Shown here piece by piece: positions 34,126 to 46,800 of a DNA stretch of 64,000 bases (its first letter is position 1; every line of letters begins with the position of its first letter). Both the position numbers and the translations under genes were made by a program. The stretch is from Harringtonia aguacate (taxonomy: Eukaryota > Ascomycota > Sordariomycetes > Ophiostomatales > Ophiostomataceae). The notes under the pieces were generated by a model. The model did no database searches, was not told the origin of the DNA, and was given only the letters and a program-made list of their open reading frames with translations. The stretch is from the NCBI GenBank assembly GCA_014183095.1, contig JACCPH010000011.1, positions 503,462-567,461 on the forward strand. The letters run 5' to 3'.

Positions 34126-37100
34126 CTGGGGGCTGTGAGGCGGCAGCACCCGTCCGTGGCTGGGGAAAATGAGAGAGGGAGGAAAAGGAAGTAAGGGAGA
34201 GAGGGGGGGGGAGGGGGGGGGGAGGGAGTGAGAGGAGACAGGTAGAAGGACGAAGAGCCTGTCAGAGCAAAACAAAAAAGGGACCCAAAAAGAATGGAAT
34301 GCACCCANGGGGGGGGGGGGGGGGGGGGAGGGAGTGAGAGGAGACAGGTAGAAGGACGAAGAGCCTGTCAGAGCAAAACAAAAAAGGGACCCAAAAAGAA
34401 TGGAATGCACCCAGGCAGCGTCAATGGATGACCTGGCAGGCGTGACTTTTTTGCCTCTTCAATCTTTTGGTGGGGAATGTCGAGCGGCAAAGCATGCAGC
34501 GCGGAGAGAACGACTCTAGTATGCGGGCTAGCTGCACCCAGCTGCTTTGTATCTTAGCAGACAGCCGAATGGGGACAGTCGTCGAGAGGTGCGGATGCAG
34601 GTGTGGGTGTCCGAGGCGGAGGCAGCAGGGCAACGCGACAGGCGGCAGGTGGACACGAAAAAAAAACGATCGGCTGACGATGACATGCGGCTCGTAAAGA
34701 GAGACACGAAAAGAAGACACAAGACACACTCGAAAAAAAGTTGTTGGATTTGGAGAGAGAGAGAGACGGCCGAAACGAGATGAGAAACAAGGCATTGCCA
34801 TAAGACGGGGAAGGACGCGCCTACACAGTATTGGCACTGTCCCGGTAGATGCTCCAATGTTAGTGTCCGGCCCAGAAAAGCACGCACTCGCTAGCAGATG
34901 GTCCGTGTACAGTGCGGATCAGTCTCACAACCCCGCAAGCAAATAGGGGCTGCACACTGTTTCTTGGCCCTATCGGCAACCAGGCAGGATGCCAACAACG
35001 CCTCTAGTCGCCCTCCGAGTTTTACGTCACTGCGCACAAGTGACCTTGGCTTCCGTGCTTGAGCAAGGCTCCCGCCTCCCTTCGCCCGTGCACATGTGCT
35101 CTCTCCGCAGTTTCCTCGTCTGACGGGATCCTGCTGGTTGCGCCCACACGTGGTGGCCACACTCACGATGACGTAGTTACCTCGTCTCTCTGTGGGGGTA
35201 GCCTTTTTGGGGCGGTCGCCAATCGCCAGCAGACCGACCGCCCACGAGACCCCGTCCAGCGGGCTGACCGCCAGTCGCTGCTGACCACTCGCCTGGAAAC
35301 AGGGCGCCCACCCCTCCGCCACGCCCGCGGGCTTGGGACGCCACAGGCTCGCAGACACCTGCCATGGCACCTTGTTTGTGTGATTCGTCCGGGACACCAC
35401 AGGCACGGTCACATGGAACTGCTTATAAGCATGCTCTCCGCAGCGCAATACGAGCTTGCTGCTCTGCTCTTCTATTTGCTGCGTATCCGTGCTCGTATAC
35501 GACATTTCATCGCATTGCGGAAGGCACAACAATTGCCTGGCATTGCCCACTCGTCATGTGGTTCACGTGCTCTCTGCTTTTTTTTTCTCTTTTTAACAAA
35601 GTTTTTTGCCTCTGCAGCGGCCGGTGCGCGACGCAAGGCGTTCTATAAAAAGAAGGTGAAGTGCGCCAGGCGCATCCTTCTGGCGAGGGTTCCCCATCTC
35701 GGGCTCTCTGTGGTTCCGCGGATGATCCTTCCAGCGACGCTGCCCGAGGCGCACCCGCCAGAGGCGCACGCTCAGCCACAGCGACGCCCCTCTGCAGGCC
35801 GCAGGCTGGCTGCACGCTCGCCTCAACCGCTGGTGCTGATTTGTGGTTGCGGCAGAAACAGAGAGCGGTTTGAGACCGCCGGATGCGCTGTCAGTGCGGT
35901 GATCGGCGCGACGGCCTGCCCGATCGATGAGTCCTCTCCCTTTTGTTCCACTTTTCACTTTTTCCCTCTTCTCTCTCTCGACCGTCAGGCTGCACATTGT
36001 CCCGGGCTCGCACAACGGAGATTGCCAGGGCTCAGGTGACCCGAGGTGAGAAGGGTACCGTCCAGCGTGGGCGCTCTCGCAACTGCAATTTACCAGCTTT
36101 GGAACAAAAGTCCTGCACCCACCAATGACAGGGCACAACGCTGCTCTCTGGGGAACGACAATCTCCTGCCAGTCCAGTTTGCTCTCTCCAATGGCACCGG
36201 CCAAGAACGTCGGTGTTGTATTCCAGCAAGCTGCCATACGCGGAGTACGACTATGACTACTCATACAAATACTCGTACAGGGAGCCTTGCTTGGTTCGGC
36301 CGGGTCGGTGCCGTCTCAGAACGCACTGAGGCTCTGCCTTCTACCGCGATCTTGTGTGTGCCAGTGTGCCAGTGGCGAGCTCCAAAGCCCCTTGTCTCAC
36401 CATCTCATCACAATTCTCGTACGGCGTCTGTGTTGGAGCTCATTGAAACAAAAAGGCACAAGCACGAGCAGGAGATGTCGCAAACCAGCACGTAGAAAAG
36501 GGAAGAAAGAATAGAGAAAAAGAAAAAAAGGTGAGTATGCGTGTCTTACAAACTAACCGTTGTCAATTGCGCACGTACAGGTATTGGATAAAAGCACAGG
36601 GAGCGGAAATGAACCCTATTTCAAATTCGATCCTCCGCACGCTCGCAAGCAAGGGCGAACTCCGTTGCAATGCTAGTCATTCTGGAAACGGCATGACGGC
36701 AGCATCGCTGCAAGGTCTTAAACGTGCATAAGCATGGCGACAGAAGACAGTCGGTCCCAGCAGGAATAACACACGACCAGCTCATCGTGCATGAAACCAA
36801 GGCAGCCAGAGCCACCAACGCAACGTAAAGCAGCAGAACGCAGCAGAACGCAACAGAAAGCAGCCCAAACCGTCCTAGTGTCCTCTGCCTTGTTTCTGCG
36901 ACGTGCAGAGAGAAAATGCCCAAATGTGCGAATAAGCAAGTTGTGCAGTCGTGTTGGGCATCGGCCAGTTCATCGGTCCATCGCCAGTTCATCATGTTGC
37001 AGGCTTGCGAGGACTCGTGCTCATCCTCGCTCGACCCAGAAATTGTGGCCTGTCCGCTTGCGGTCCGTTCTCTAGCACCACATTCCAGCCCACGGCAGCC

Positions 37101-38529
37101 CGAGCTCCTCCCTCCCCTCCCTCCTCCCTCCAGATGCAGGCGGAAGCGCAGTAATACTCCGTGCTCGTTTCAGGGCCTTCACTTGCCGTTTTAGCGCACA
37201 TTGTTGTGAGCTTTCACAGCCCCTCGCAGCCATGGCAGCGCCCGCTAGGCTAGCGTCTCGAATACGGAGGGCGGGCAGGTCCTGTCTCGGCCAATCTTAA
37301 GGCTCGCCTCCAGGGGTACCGGAGCTCGGCAGGCCAATCACACCTCCACACGCAGTGGGTCCGCATGAGAAAGTGGGCGATTTCCACAATACGCCGCTCG
37401 TAATGCTGCGACGCTTGTGTTTCTGAATGGCTGGTGGTCGGGCTGGGATGGCTGGATGGCTGGGCTGCCCATTTTCGGTCTTTTTTTTTTCGTTTCCGTG
37501 TCTGTCGTGTTGACCAGGGCTGCATTCGCTGCACTCGCTGACGGTCGGTCAGAGACGTACGAGACAACCGCCTGAAGCTTCCTTCACACCGTCTCCGGCG
37601 TCGTATTACGGTATTAGCCTTGCTTGCACACTTTTGGGTCATACCGTTCTCTTCCGCGACTAGCTGCATCCTCCCCGACCCCCCCCCAGCATTGACACTT
37701 AAATTAGGATCAGGTCGGTCCCCACTGCCGTTCCCTTTTTTATCGTTGCTGTGGCTGTTCCCCTTCCCTTCGCTGCTCTGCTGCTCCATCTCTTTCGTCT
37801 CTGCTCCTTCGTCACCCGCCGTCTCCCAATACAAAACAAGAAAACCCCAAAATAAAAGATCTTGCATTCTGCCAGCCACGATCTCTCCGATATTTATCCA
37901 CGTTTATACCAGCATAAGTCTCCGGTCAGACGGGCAACGATATCAGGACAGCACAGCTACGACACAAGGCCAAACCTCTGATCGCCCTGAGCGACAACAA
38001 CAAACCCACATCTCCACACGCCTCTCGACTCCAGCGACGACCCAGCGACGACCGTTTCTTTGTTTTCGCCTCGTCTGGGACATAGCCTTGTTCTTCCCGC
38101 TTTTCTTGCGACAACCTCACAAAGGTCTCCTCAGCTCGTCCGCCGCGCATCATTCCATCCGACCGCCTCTTGTCTTCCGTCTCGCATAGCCTCCGGGCCG
38201 ACAACTAGAACAGAAGGGGGAGGACAGCACAACGGTTCCATTTCAGCTCTTCTTCCGACAGCTGTGACTGCAAATTCTTGTCTCTTCTGCAACCTTTTCC
38301 TTTGCTCGTGCTCCCGTGGCCACGTCGCGCCAACGAACCAGCTTGTTGAACCACGATCTGTGACACCCTCCTCGCCCTCTCGCAAAGCGGTTCCCGCACC
38401 GGCAGAAAGCAAAACAAGGCATTCGCGGCCGGGCGAAAAGAAGGCTTCTCAGACAGCAAGAAAGGACTGTAAACACGAAACACACCCCGTTGTCGCGCGC
38501 AGAGCTCTGCGCCGCCACAATCCGCACCC
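34126..38529. other. Spacer containing an assembly gap and no firm gene
   Basis: About 4.4 kb. Left of 34420 lie the duplicated segments around the N. The rest may hold the missing first exon of the sugar transporter (minus strand) and the leader of the Chs7-family gene, C/T-rich from about 37680. The 326-aa open frame at 35059-36039 begins with TTG and has no domain. TACTCGTA occurs at 36270-36277. Confidence 0.45.
34214..34413. repeat. Direct duplication around a one-base gap
   Basis: The stretch at about 34220-34307 reappears at about 34326-34413 with an offset of exactly 106 bases and no visible mismatch. Between the copies are the only N (34308) and 20 consecutive G. Identical ends across a gap in a G run are typical of two contig ends that were joined without merging their overlap. 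Confidence 0.75.
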
Positions 38530-39836
38530 ATGGGGTCAACCAATTTTGGCAACTTCGACGTGAGTTGAGCCCATTCGCGTCTCCGCGCGCTGTGCTGGCC
38601 TCGGCCAAGCCATGTGCTGTCGTGCAAAAAGGGAAAAGAAAGATGGTCGCTAACATTGGGGTAAAGAAATTTTGTCGTGATTCTACACTACCAATATGCA
38701 ATGTAAGGATATTTCCACCCTGGGGACGACTTGCGGTCCCTCGACTCTGTCGACACAGCTCTCTGCAGCAGACCCGCTGACAAGGTGCAACAGGTGCTCT
38801 CGCCATACAGAAACCAGACTGGTCCATGGGGAGGCTGTGAACTGAAGGGCATCCCACTAAGCGGAGACCGGTATCTGGGCAACTTGGGTACGTTTTCGCC
38901 TGCTCTGGAGATCTGCAATGGTGTAGCGGTTCTGTAATGCTGACCTCGCGCAGGCTCGATCCTTTTGTGCGGAATCGCCATTGTCGTGGCCGGCTTCCTC
39001 ATCTTCCTCTCCGACCGCAAAAAGGCCGCTGTGGGACGAAGGTTTGTGAATATGATGTCCTGCTCGAGCCTCTGTGGCTTGAGCCTGTGCTGTTTTGAGC
39101 TCTGTGGGCTAACTGGCTGCGTATAGGGAAATGCAAATGTTCCTCGCTGGCTTCATGCTCATCGAACTGTGCGAAATCTTCACCGTCGGCGATTTCCCCT
39201 ACAGCTCCAAGGCCCGCGTTGTAAGTTGGCTCCTCCACATGATCGCCGTCTGCGCGGCTGCTAACAAAATGATCTGTCTGCTAGGCTTTCACCGGCATCC
39301 ACCTCGGATTCATCATTGCGACGACATGGATGCTCATGTTGAACGCAATTGTCGGTTACCAGATTCTCGACGACGGAACGCCCCTGTCCATTGGATTGTT
39401 TGCCGTGTCCGCCCTGATCTTGTTCATCGGCACCGGCTACATCACGCTCGACACCGGATTCAAATGGACTGGCCACTTTGATTCCTCGCTGAACGGCCCG
39501 CCGGACGGCCACAACCGGCACATTGCCCTCTATGTGCTATACCAGCTTGCTCCCCTCGTCTTCCTCGTGGCCTACTACGTGTTGGAGGCCTACCTCGTCC
39601 TCGGCGTCCTGGGTGAGGTCCGGCCCTTGATCTACCTGACGGCGGCTGCTCTCCTCTTTGCGCTGGGACAGATCTTCAACTACGTCATCAGCTCGCATAT
39701 CTGCAACGGCACGTCGGGCAAGATCGATGGTGCCTTGTTCGAGACGCTCTTCACGCTGCTGGGTGTGGTCGCCGTCTGGGTCTTTTGGTCTAGCATCACG
39801 GAAGACGACTGGCCCATGCCTCCCTCATACAACTAG
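38530..39836 (+). CDS. Chitin synthase export chaperone family protein (Chs7-like)
   Basis: Six exons, 38530..38559, 38667..38702, 38794..38887, 38954..39041, 39127..39220 and 39285..39836, encode 297 aa. All introns are GT-AG; several have CTAAC branch sites. Splicing gives the family opening MGSTNFGNFDKFCRDSTLPI and then seven hydrophobic segments, for example LLCGIAIVVAGFLIFLSD, HLGFIIATTWMLMLNAIVGY and ALLFALGQIFNYVISSHICN. The ending ETLFTLLGVVAVWVFWSSIT is typical. In yeast Chs7 sits in the endoplasmic reticulum and is needed for export of chitin synthase Chs3. The two smallest exons (30 and 36 bases) were placed by phase and homology. The protein may be Chs7 itself or a paralogue. Confidence 0.9.
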
Positions 39837-41126
39837 GCGGCCAATGCGTCCACGCCCGCTCTACTACTACTACCCCCCTCCCTCTCGAAACTAAACAAAA
39901 ATAAAAAATCATGGACGGCAGGCTCCTCACTCGAGCGATGTGCGTCACCGGTGTCGGGAGTTCAAACGGATTTGGCTTATACTTATCTTTTCGTTCCTTT
40001 TGTTTTTCTTCTTTTTTTTGGATCTCCCGTCTTCTTTCCACACTCATTCAGCATTTTGAGGAGTATACCACGGGAGGCAAGCACAGGGCGGCGCCCCGAG
40101 GCACGCGAAACCAGGGTTGGGAAGAGATCCGAGATATCGACTGGGATATATGCGACAGGTTCAGACATGCGGACAAGCGTCTGGACAACCTACAGCCCCA
40201 TTTATGTCTAATATCTATTGTGCCACGACATAGCGGCTTGTGCACAGCAGAGGACGCCGGTTAAGAGCAAACACGGAGCAGCAGACGGTGCGCAGGGTCG
40301 GCACCGCCGGCGCAGGCACCATGCAGCTCCGAGTGCAGCGTCCGATCTACGGGAAACAGCACGTGTGGCGGTCTTGCATCGGCAAGCAACGGGGAGGAGA
40401 GTGGAAAGTGGAAAGTGGAGAGTGAAAGAGTGAAAGAGCGGCGGTTTATTTCTGGCTGCGTGCGTGTTCTTTTTGTGTTTATTTGCGACGCATTTCGTGT
40501 GTTTTGTATGCTTCGTAAAGGACCATTTCGTATACCCATTTAGGACGGCTGTTTGCAGGTCGCGCCGTACTCGTACATAGAAACTACAAAGACAGCTTTT
40601 CAGCACTGGATGAGCTCTCTCAACAGGCGTGACGTGATTGGCGGAGTGTGCTGTGGGATACAGTAAGGCTGGTGCCAAGCGGAAGCATAGGGCGGAGGCT
40701 AGGCGAGAGAGGCCCCGAAAAAAAAACGTTGCTCTACCTGTGCCTCAACAGTGCCTCAGGCAAACATCTCTTTTACCAACAGAGCACCAACAGCCCTCGC
40801 GCTCGCATCTTGCTCAAATCTCGCTTGAATCGACCACTTTACACCAATCTGCTGCTTCTCTACGCCCGGCCGCAACACAGGCCTTGCGTTTGTTCATTGC
40901 TGTCGACACGTGCAGCCATCACCATCTGTCGGAGACGGCATACACCCCTTTGCCGGACCCCCGACGTGCAAAATCGGGAGCTCGCGTGTCGACATCTTTG
41001 CTGCTTGCCAGCCCTCCGGACCTCGTCCTCCCCCCCCCTCCCGAGACTCCCTCTTAGAATAGCCCTCCTCCCCCCGACCGTGGGGAGGGGGAGTTCTGTC
41101 GGCCCAGCAGCATCAGCAGCAGCATC
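39837..41126. other. Spacer between the Chs7-like gene and ssl1
   Basis: About 1.3 kb with no convincing gene. It contains the 3' UTR of the Chs7-like gene, short GTGGAAA tandem units at about 40404-40435, and a C-rich leader before ssl1. Confidence 0.45.
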
Positions 41127-42992
41127 ATGGCCGACTCGGACGGCGAGTACGTCGACAACGCGTCCTCGGACGAATATGAGGACCACCACATGACAACGGA
41201 GCCGGGCGAGGCCCGGGAAGCTCAGCCGCGCCACGACCGCCATGGCCACCACCACGGGCGGCACCATGCGAGCGGTGGCGGTGGAGGTGGCGGTGATGGT
41301 GGCGGTGGCGGCGGTGGCGGACGGAGACGAAACAGCCACGGCCACGGCGCCAGCGGCAGCAGCAACCGGCCACACCGGCGGCGGGACCGGCGGGAGGGCC
41401 AGCAGGCGGCGTGGGAGACGGTGAAGCGGTCGTGGGACACGGTGGGAGCGGAGGGGGAGGACGGGCAGGTGGTGGGGGTGGAGGTGCTGGAGGCGGCGGA
41501 GAAGCGGCGGCGGGTGCTGCGGGACACGACGCCGCTACAGCGGGGCATCATCCGGCACATGGTGCTGGTGCTGGACATGAGCTCGGCGATGGCGTCGCGG
41601 GACTACCTGCCGACGTGCCAGCGGGTGGCGCTGTCGGTGGCGGCCGAGTTTGTGCGGGCGTACTTTGAGCAGAACCCGATCTCGCAGCTGGCGGTGCTGG
41701 CGATGCGCGACGGCGTGGCGGTGCGGATCAGCGACATGGGCGGCAACCCGGCGGAGCACCTGGAGCGGCTGCGGGCGTGGGACAATGTGGAGCCGCAGGG
41801 GCAGCCGAGCCTGCAGAACGCGCTGGAGATGTGTCGGGGCGCGCTGTTCCACACGCCGGCGCACGGCACGCGCGAGGTTCTGGTGGTGTTTGGCGCGCTG
41901 CTGTCGTCGGACCCGGGCGACGTGCGCGACACGCTGGCGTCGCTGGTGGCCGAGCGCATCCGCGTGTCCATTGTCGGCCTGGCCGCCCAGGTGGCCATCT
42001 GCTCCGAGATCTGCAGCCGCACCAACGGCGGCGACGACCGCGCCTATGCCGTCGCCCTGCACGACGTCCACTTCCGCGAGCTGGTGCTGGCCGCAACCAC
42101 GCCGCCGGCCACTCGGCCGACGGGTGCGACAGACACAAACTCCGCCGGCCGCCGACCGGCCGACCCGGCCGACCAGGCCAGCCTGCTCATGATGGGCTTC
42201 CCCAGCCGCGCCATTGCCGACGCGGGCGTCGCCGGCGGCGGCGGCCTCAGCGTCTGCGCCTGCCACAACCGCCCCGTGCGCGAGGGCTACGCCTGCACGC
42301 GCTGCGCCACCAAGGTCTGCCGCCTGCCCGCCGAGTGCCCGGCCTGCGGCCTCACCCTCATCCTGTCCACCCATCTCGCCCGCTCCTACCACCACCTGTT
42401 TCCCCTGCGCAACTGGACCGAGGTCTCCTGGGCCGCCGCCGCCGCCGCCGTCCAGCAGCGCGGCGCCACCGCCTGCCACGCCTGCCTCGTGCCCTTTCCC
42501 GACGTGCCGCCCCCGGAGAAGCTGCGCGAGATCCAGGCCGCTGCTGCTGCTGCTGCTGCCCAGGCCGCCGCCGCCGCCCAGACGGCCCAGGCCTCGGCTT
42601 CTACCGCTACGACGGCCGGCGGAAAAAGCGCTGCCACCGGAACCGCCGCCGGAACCGCTGCCGCCGCCGCTGCCGCCGCCAGCCAGGAGCTCAAGGGCGT
42701 CAGCGAGAGCAGCCGCTACGCCTGCCCCGTCTGCGGCAACCACTTCTGCATCGACTGCGACGTCTTCGCCCACGAGGTCATTCACAACTGCCCGGGGTGC
42801 CAGAGCGACACACGGCCGCCGGCGGAGCGAGCCGCCACAGAAGCGGCGGCGGCGGCGGCGGCGGCGGCGGCTGCTACGGCTGCGGCACCACCAAGGACAA
42901 AGTCCAAAGCCACCAAGATCAAGATTGTTCACGCAGCGGCCGCTGCTGCCGCGGCCCACGGCGCCCGCAGCGAGATGGTCATTGACGGATGA
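41127..42992 (+). CDS. ssl1: TFIIH core subunit Ssl1/p44
   Basis: A single exon of 621 aa. The N-terminus is acidic, then His/Gly/Arg-rich (about residues 30-95). The Ssl1-like von Willebrand A domain starts near residue 145 (IRHMVLVLDMSSAMASRDYL) and contains TREVLVVFGALLSSDPGD and RVSIVGLAAQVAICSEICSR. It is followed by LLMMGFPSR and zinc-binding pairs CACHNRP, CTRC and CPACG, and the C-terminal C4 zinc module CPVCGNHFCIDCDVFAHEVI. Ssl1 stimulates the XPD/Rad3 helicase in transcription initiation and nucleotide excision repair in the nucleus. It is longer than usual (about 450-500 aa) because of the N-terminal Gly/His block and alanine-rich insertions between the zinc modules and near the C-terminus. 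Confidence 0.94.
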   Translation: MADSDGEYVDNASSDEYEDHHMTTEPGEAREAQPRHDRHGHHHGRHHASGGGGGGGDGGGGGGGGRRRNSHGHGASGSSNRPHRRRDRREGQQAAWETVKRSWDTVGAEGEDGQVVGVEVLEAAEKRRRVLRDTTPLQRGIIRHMVLVLDMSSAMASRDYLPTCQRVALSVAAEFVRAYFEQNPISQLAVLAMRDGVAVRISDMGGNPAEHLERLRAWDNVEPQGQPSLQNALEMCRGALFHTPAHGTREVLVVFGALLSSDPGDVRDTLASLVAERIRVSIVGLAAQVAICSEICSRTNGGDDRAYAVALHDVHFRELVLAATTPPATRPTGATDTNSAGRRPADPADQASLLMMGFPSRAIADAGVAGGGGLSVCACHNRPVREGYACTRCATKVCRLPAECPACGLTLILSTHLARSYHHLFPLRNWTEVSWAAAAAAVQQRGATACHACLVPFPDVPPPEKLREIQAAAAAAAAQAAAAAQTAQASASTATTAGGKSAATGTAAGTAAAAAAAASQELKGVSESSRYACPVCGNHFCIDCDVFAHEVIHNCPGCQSDTRPPAERAATEAAAAAAAAAAATAAAPPRTKSKATKIKIVHAAAAAAAAHGARSEMVIDG

Positions 42993-45900
42993 AAGAAGCC
43001 ACGGCTGCAGAGATTGTCTATCGGAGGAGGAGAAGATGTCTCGACTCTGCGGCCGCAGTCTCTTGAACACATCACATCTGTGCCCGTGACATGCTGCACA
43101 CACACATGTCTCTCTACTTGGACATAGCAGCCGAAACGGCCGGCTACGAAGAATGGGATAACGGTACGAGCTCAAAAAGAAAAGGAACAGAGAGAGAGAA
43201 AAAAAAAAGAGGCTGCGCCGGTCTGGCATCTTGGACTACATTTTTACAGGTTGACGGGGGGGGGTATTTCTTGAATCCATGTTCGGAAGGGGCGATGGCT
43301 GCCAAAGCCCAGCGCCATCACATCGAGTTTTTTTTTCGGGGCAGGTTAGGCAGGTAGGGCTCTTTCAGAAAGAAATCCCGGTTGGGAAAGAATGATTCAT
43401 GACCTGGGGGTTATTTTAGCAAAAGGAACTGCTCTTGGAAAATGCCAGTTCTACGTTGACATTTTGCGCCTTGTTAAGAAGCCAAAGACAAAGGCAGAGA
43501 GCACAATGCTGGCCAAACTTGCCATCCAAGCCCACGAGAGCCCACTGGCTTCTCGTCCCTGTCTCTTGCTTCCAGCCGTTGCCTCCCTCCAAGCTCTCGC
43601 CGAAACTCTCGACAAAACTCGCGACGTATGACCACAGCCTCCTTTGTCACTCTTTTTTTTCACCCTACCCCCCTCCTCTCTCAGTAGGGTCACAGCCCCC
43701 CCTTCCCCGAAGAGGCAAATGTTGGATGACGGGTAGTCATTTTTCTGGGCCACCTCTCAAAGAGGCAGCACGCGATGGAGATCACCAGGCCCAGAGGGGT
43801 GGGCGTGTGCTACAGATACGACTCAGAGGCAGCATCGGTCTCGGCGGTTTGCTGACGACCTGTGGGACACGCTCTCGACAAGCACACAAGCACACAAGCA
43901 CAAGCACAAGCACGCTTTCACCCATCACCGTTGCTCTCCGAGCGGCTTCTACGACTCTGGTCATTTCTGGTCCGTTCCAGTCTCATCTCAGCAGCGCTTC
44001 CGGTTTTTGCAGAGCAGTGCCTATTCTGGCACGCTGGCGCCCCCCCGAGCTCTTCGTCCGTAAGCCCTAGCGACGAATCCGGCCATGCCAGCTCTGGCCG
44101 CCTCTGAAAAAGCGAGCGAGACGTCGCATCGGTCCAGGAAAAGAGACCCTGTTAGGGCTTAGAAGGCAGGACAGCCAAACCCACGCCTCTGCGCACCGAG
44201 ACATACAGAAGTGCCTCTTTTTCCGCCACTCTGCGCCACTCCCTGCTCTCTCGGGCACCCTCTCAGCATGCCGGCCACGGGGTCTAGAACGCCGTCGCAT
44301 CCGCTTTCGCCATCACGGCCGTGCAGCGAACAAGGAAAAGGAGAAACGCAAACGCAACCCCCCCGCCCTCTTCCCCCCCCCAAGACTCGCCTCGCCTGTG
44401 ATGTCCCGTCATCATTCTCACAAGAGTCCGAGGGCGGGCCACATGCCATGCCAGGCTCGTACTCGTAACGCGTCAGCCAACCCAGCACTTTGCGAGGCTG
44501 TGCGCTCGAAGGGGGCAGGAGGGGGGGGGGGAGAGGAAATCTTGGAATGCGCTCTCTACACAAACATGCTGTCGGCTGATCACAACATGGGCAATGCGGA
44601 AGTACGAGTACAGAGTGTTTGCACAGTGGCGAACAAGTCGGAGGCAATGCAGGCAGAGAAGGGGAAAGGTCGGTCGGCATCTGAACGAGTTCATCTCTGG
44701 TTCTCCTGCTGATGACAACTCTGCATCTACGGTCTACAGCCGAGTCATGCAATACCACTGCAACCGTGCCCGTCTGGGCCTGCCCTGACATCCGGATTCT
44801 GTCTCTTTTTGACAAGAGCGGCCGACACCTGCTTGTCCCTTTTTTTTTTCTTCTTTTTTTTCTTATTTCCCTCACCTCTGCTGCAACCCTCCATCTAGAT
44901 TGCATGGCACTGGACGAGCGAGTCATGTGCCAGCAAAATGGGAGGGGAGGAGGGGGGAGGAAATGAGGATGACGACCTGCGTACCCCAGAGGGGGTGTCG
45001 TATGGCAGCGTAGCACCCGGCGTCTGACAAAACAGGTCCCGCCGTTTCGCGGTGCAGCCAGGCAGACACACAGCCTTGCTTCAGATGATTTCGAAACTCG
45101 CCGTCCAGCGTCATCTTACGGGACTACGGTCTACTACTCGCGCATACTCGGAGCATTTGCCTGCCGGGCGAGAGAACAAAGCGGCAGAGCAGCAGGCGAG
45201 GATCCACGCGATCACACGCCGGGCATGACTGCGAAGCCCTCCATGATGAGATGCGGCGACAGAAGGCGATAGAACCAACGAGGACAATGAGACAATGCAA
45301 ATAGTCATCATTGCCCTCGGCAGCGGAACCCTCTGTCTCTCCTGCCACATGCCAGGTGATACGACATGCCCAGGTAACACTGCATGCGACGGGCATCTCA
45401 CAGGTTCGTGTTCGATCATGCCGGGGTGGGAGGGGGCTTATTTGTCAGGAGCCCCAATACCCTGGACAAACCCTCGCCGTTGCTTATTCGGCGTCCTTTG
45501 CACTCTGGATAAGGGGTCGTCTGTTTCTACGAGTAGCAGTAAAATACGAGACTCGTAGACAGACCCCGACTGGATGGTCATTGGCATGTCCAGTGCCGAT
45601 CCCATGACGGCACCCCCGTCCTCGTAATCCCCCCCCCCCCCCTTGTCTTGTCTCGCGCTCTCGTCAAGAGGAAAAATTTTTCGATCAAAAATCTCATCAC
45701 ATCACACCTGAACTGCATTTGCTCCCAGATAATATTTGTCACGTGGTACTAGAACCGTGGACTTGGGCTCCTCCCCCCTTCTCTCCCCCCTTCTGCTCTC
45801 TCTGTCTCCTCTTCTCTTACCCCCTCCTCTTCTCCTTCCACGTTCCTCTTGTGACCAACCTGCAGCAGATTTCTCAGCTCCCCTGCAAGGGTATGCCTAG

Positions 45901-46743
45901 TCTCCATGCGCTGGCGTGTTCGTAGTCGGCCATGCCGTGTGGCAGAGCAAGCCTTTGCCATTTATTTTATGTTCTTTTTTATTTTATTTTTTATTTTATT
46001 TCATTTCCTTACTGTCTACGACTCTTCGTATGGACGAGTACATGCGAGTACATACGAACGCGAGAATGCATTCAGCGACCGGTGTGCTCCAGCTTGAGAC
46101 ATGCAGGACGGCACAGTATCTTGCAGGAGCAGACATGGAGAGAGATACGGCATATTGAGTATCACTGACACAGACATAGCTCAATAGAAGTCGAGACAAG
46201 AAGATGAGCCCCCCCCCAATATGGCTTACTGATGCGTCGCTCACAATATCACACGAGCTCCAAAGCTGAGGCCCCAGATGGGACATCGGTCCGATCATTA
46301 ACATCCTCTTTCGGGGTCTTTATGTAGTGTCCATAGTCGCCGTCTCTGCACAGTCGCCGTCTCTGGGCAGGAGAGAGAGAGAGCGAGATGACAGTCTTTT
46401 GGACCCATCTGACGTTATACGTGAAGGCGACAAGACGACAAATGGCATCAGTCGGAACTACCGCCGCCCCTGTCTCTTCTCACTTCCTCTTATCTCTGTA
46501 CCTGCTTGGGTTTCGTTGTATTTTCTTTTTGCATCGAGAAACGGGGGGGAGGGGAGGGGAGGCTAAACGCCCACACCCTGCCCAGGTATCTGTATTTGCA
46601 ACCTGTTCGAGTACCTGTACCTGTGCAAGATCGTATTCCGAAGCTATGGAAAGCTTCCTAACCTATTGCTGTTATTTTATGTGTTTTAATTTCTTGCCTC
46701 TTCGTTTTCTCGTCCACCCCCCTCACACGCCTTCTCTCTCTCA

Positions 46744-46800
46744 CCAAAAAGCAAAAAACAAAAAGCAAAAAGCAAAAAGCAAAAAGCAAAAAGCAAAAAA
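46744..46800. repeat. Tandem AAAAAGC heptamer repeat
   Basis: About seven units of AAAAAGC, with one slightly altered unit near the left end. It is a simple repeat in the gene desert, with no spacers or hairpins that would suggest a more complex element. Confidence 0.85.

Noticed and set aside
35059..36039. 326-aa open frame on the plus strand
   Set aside because: It begins at TTG, has no recognisable domain, and overlaps several other open frames. GC-rich spacers give such frames by chance.
46744..46800. Regularly spaced short repeats resembling an array
   Set aside because: It is a plain heptamer tandem repeat without unique spacers, in a eukaryotic genome.
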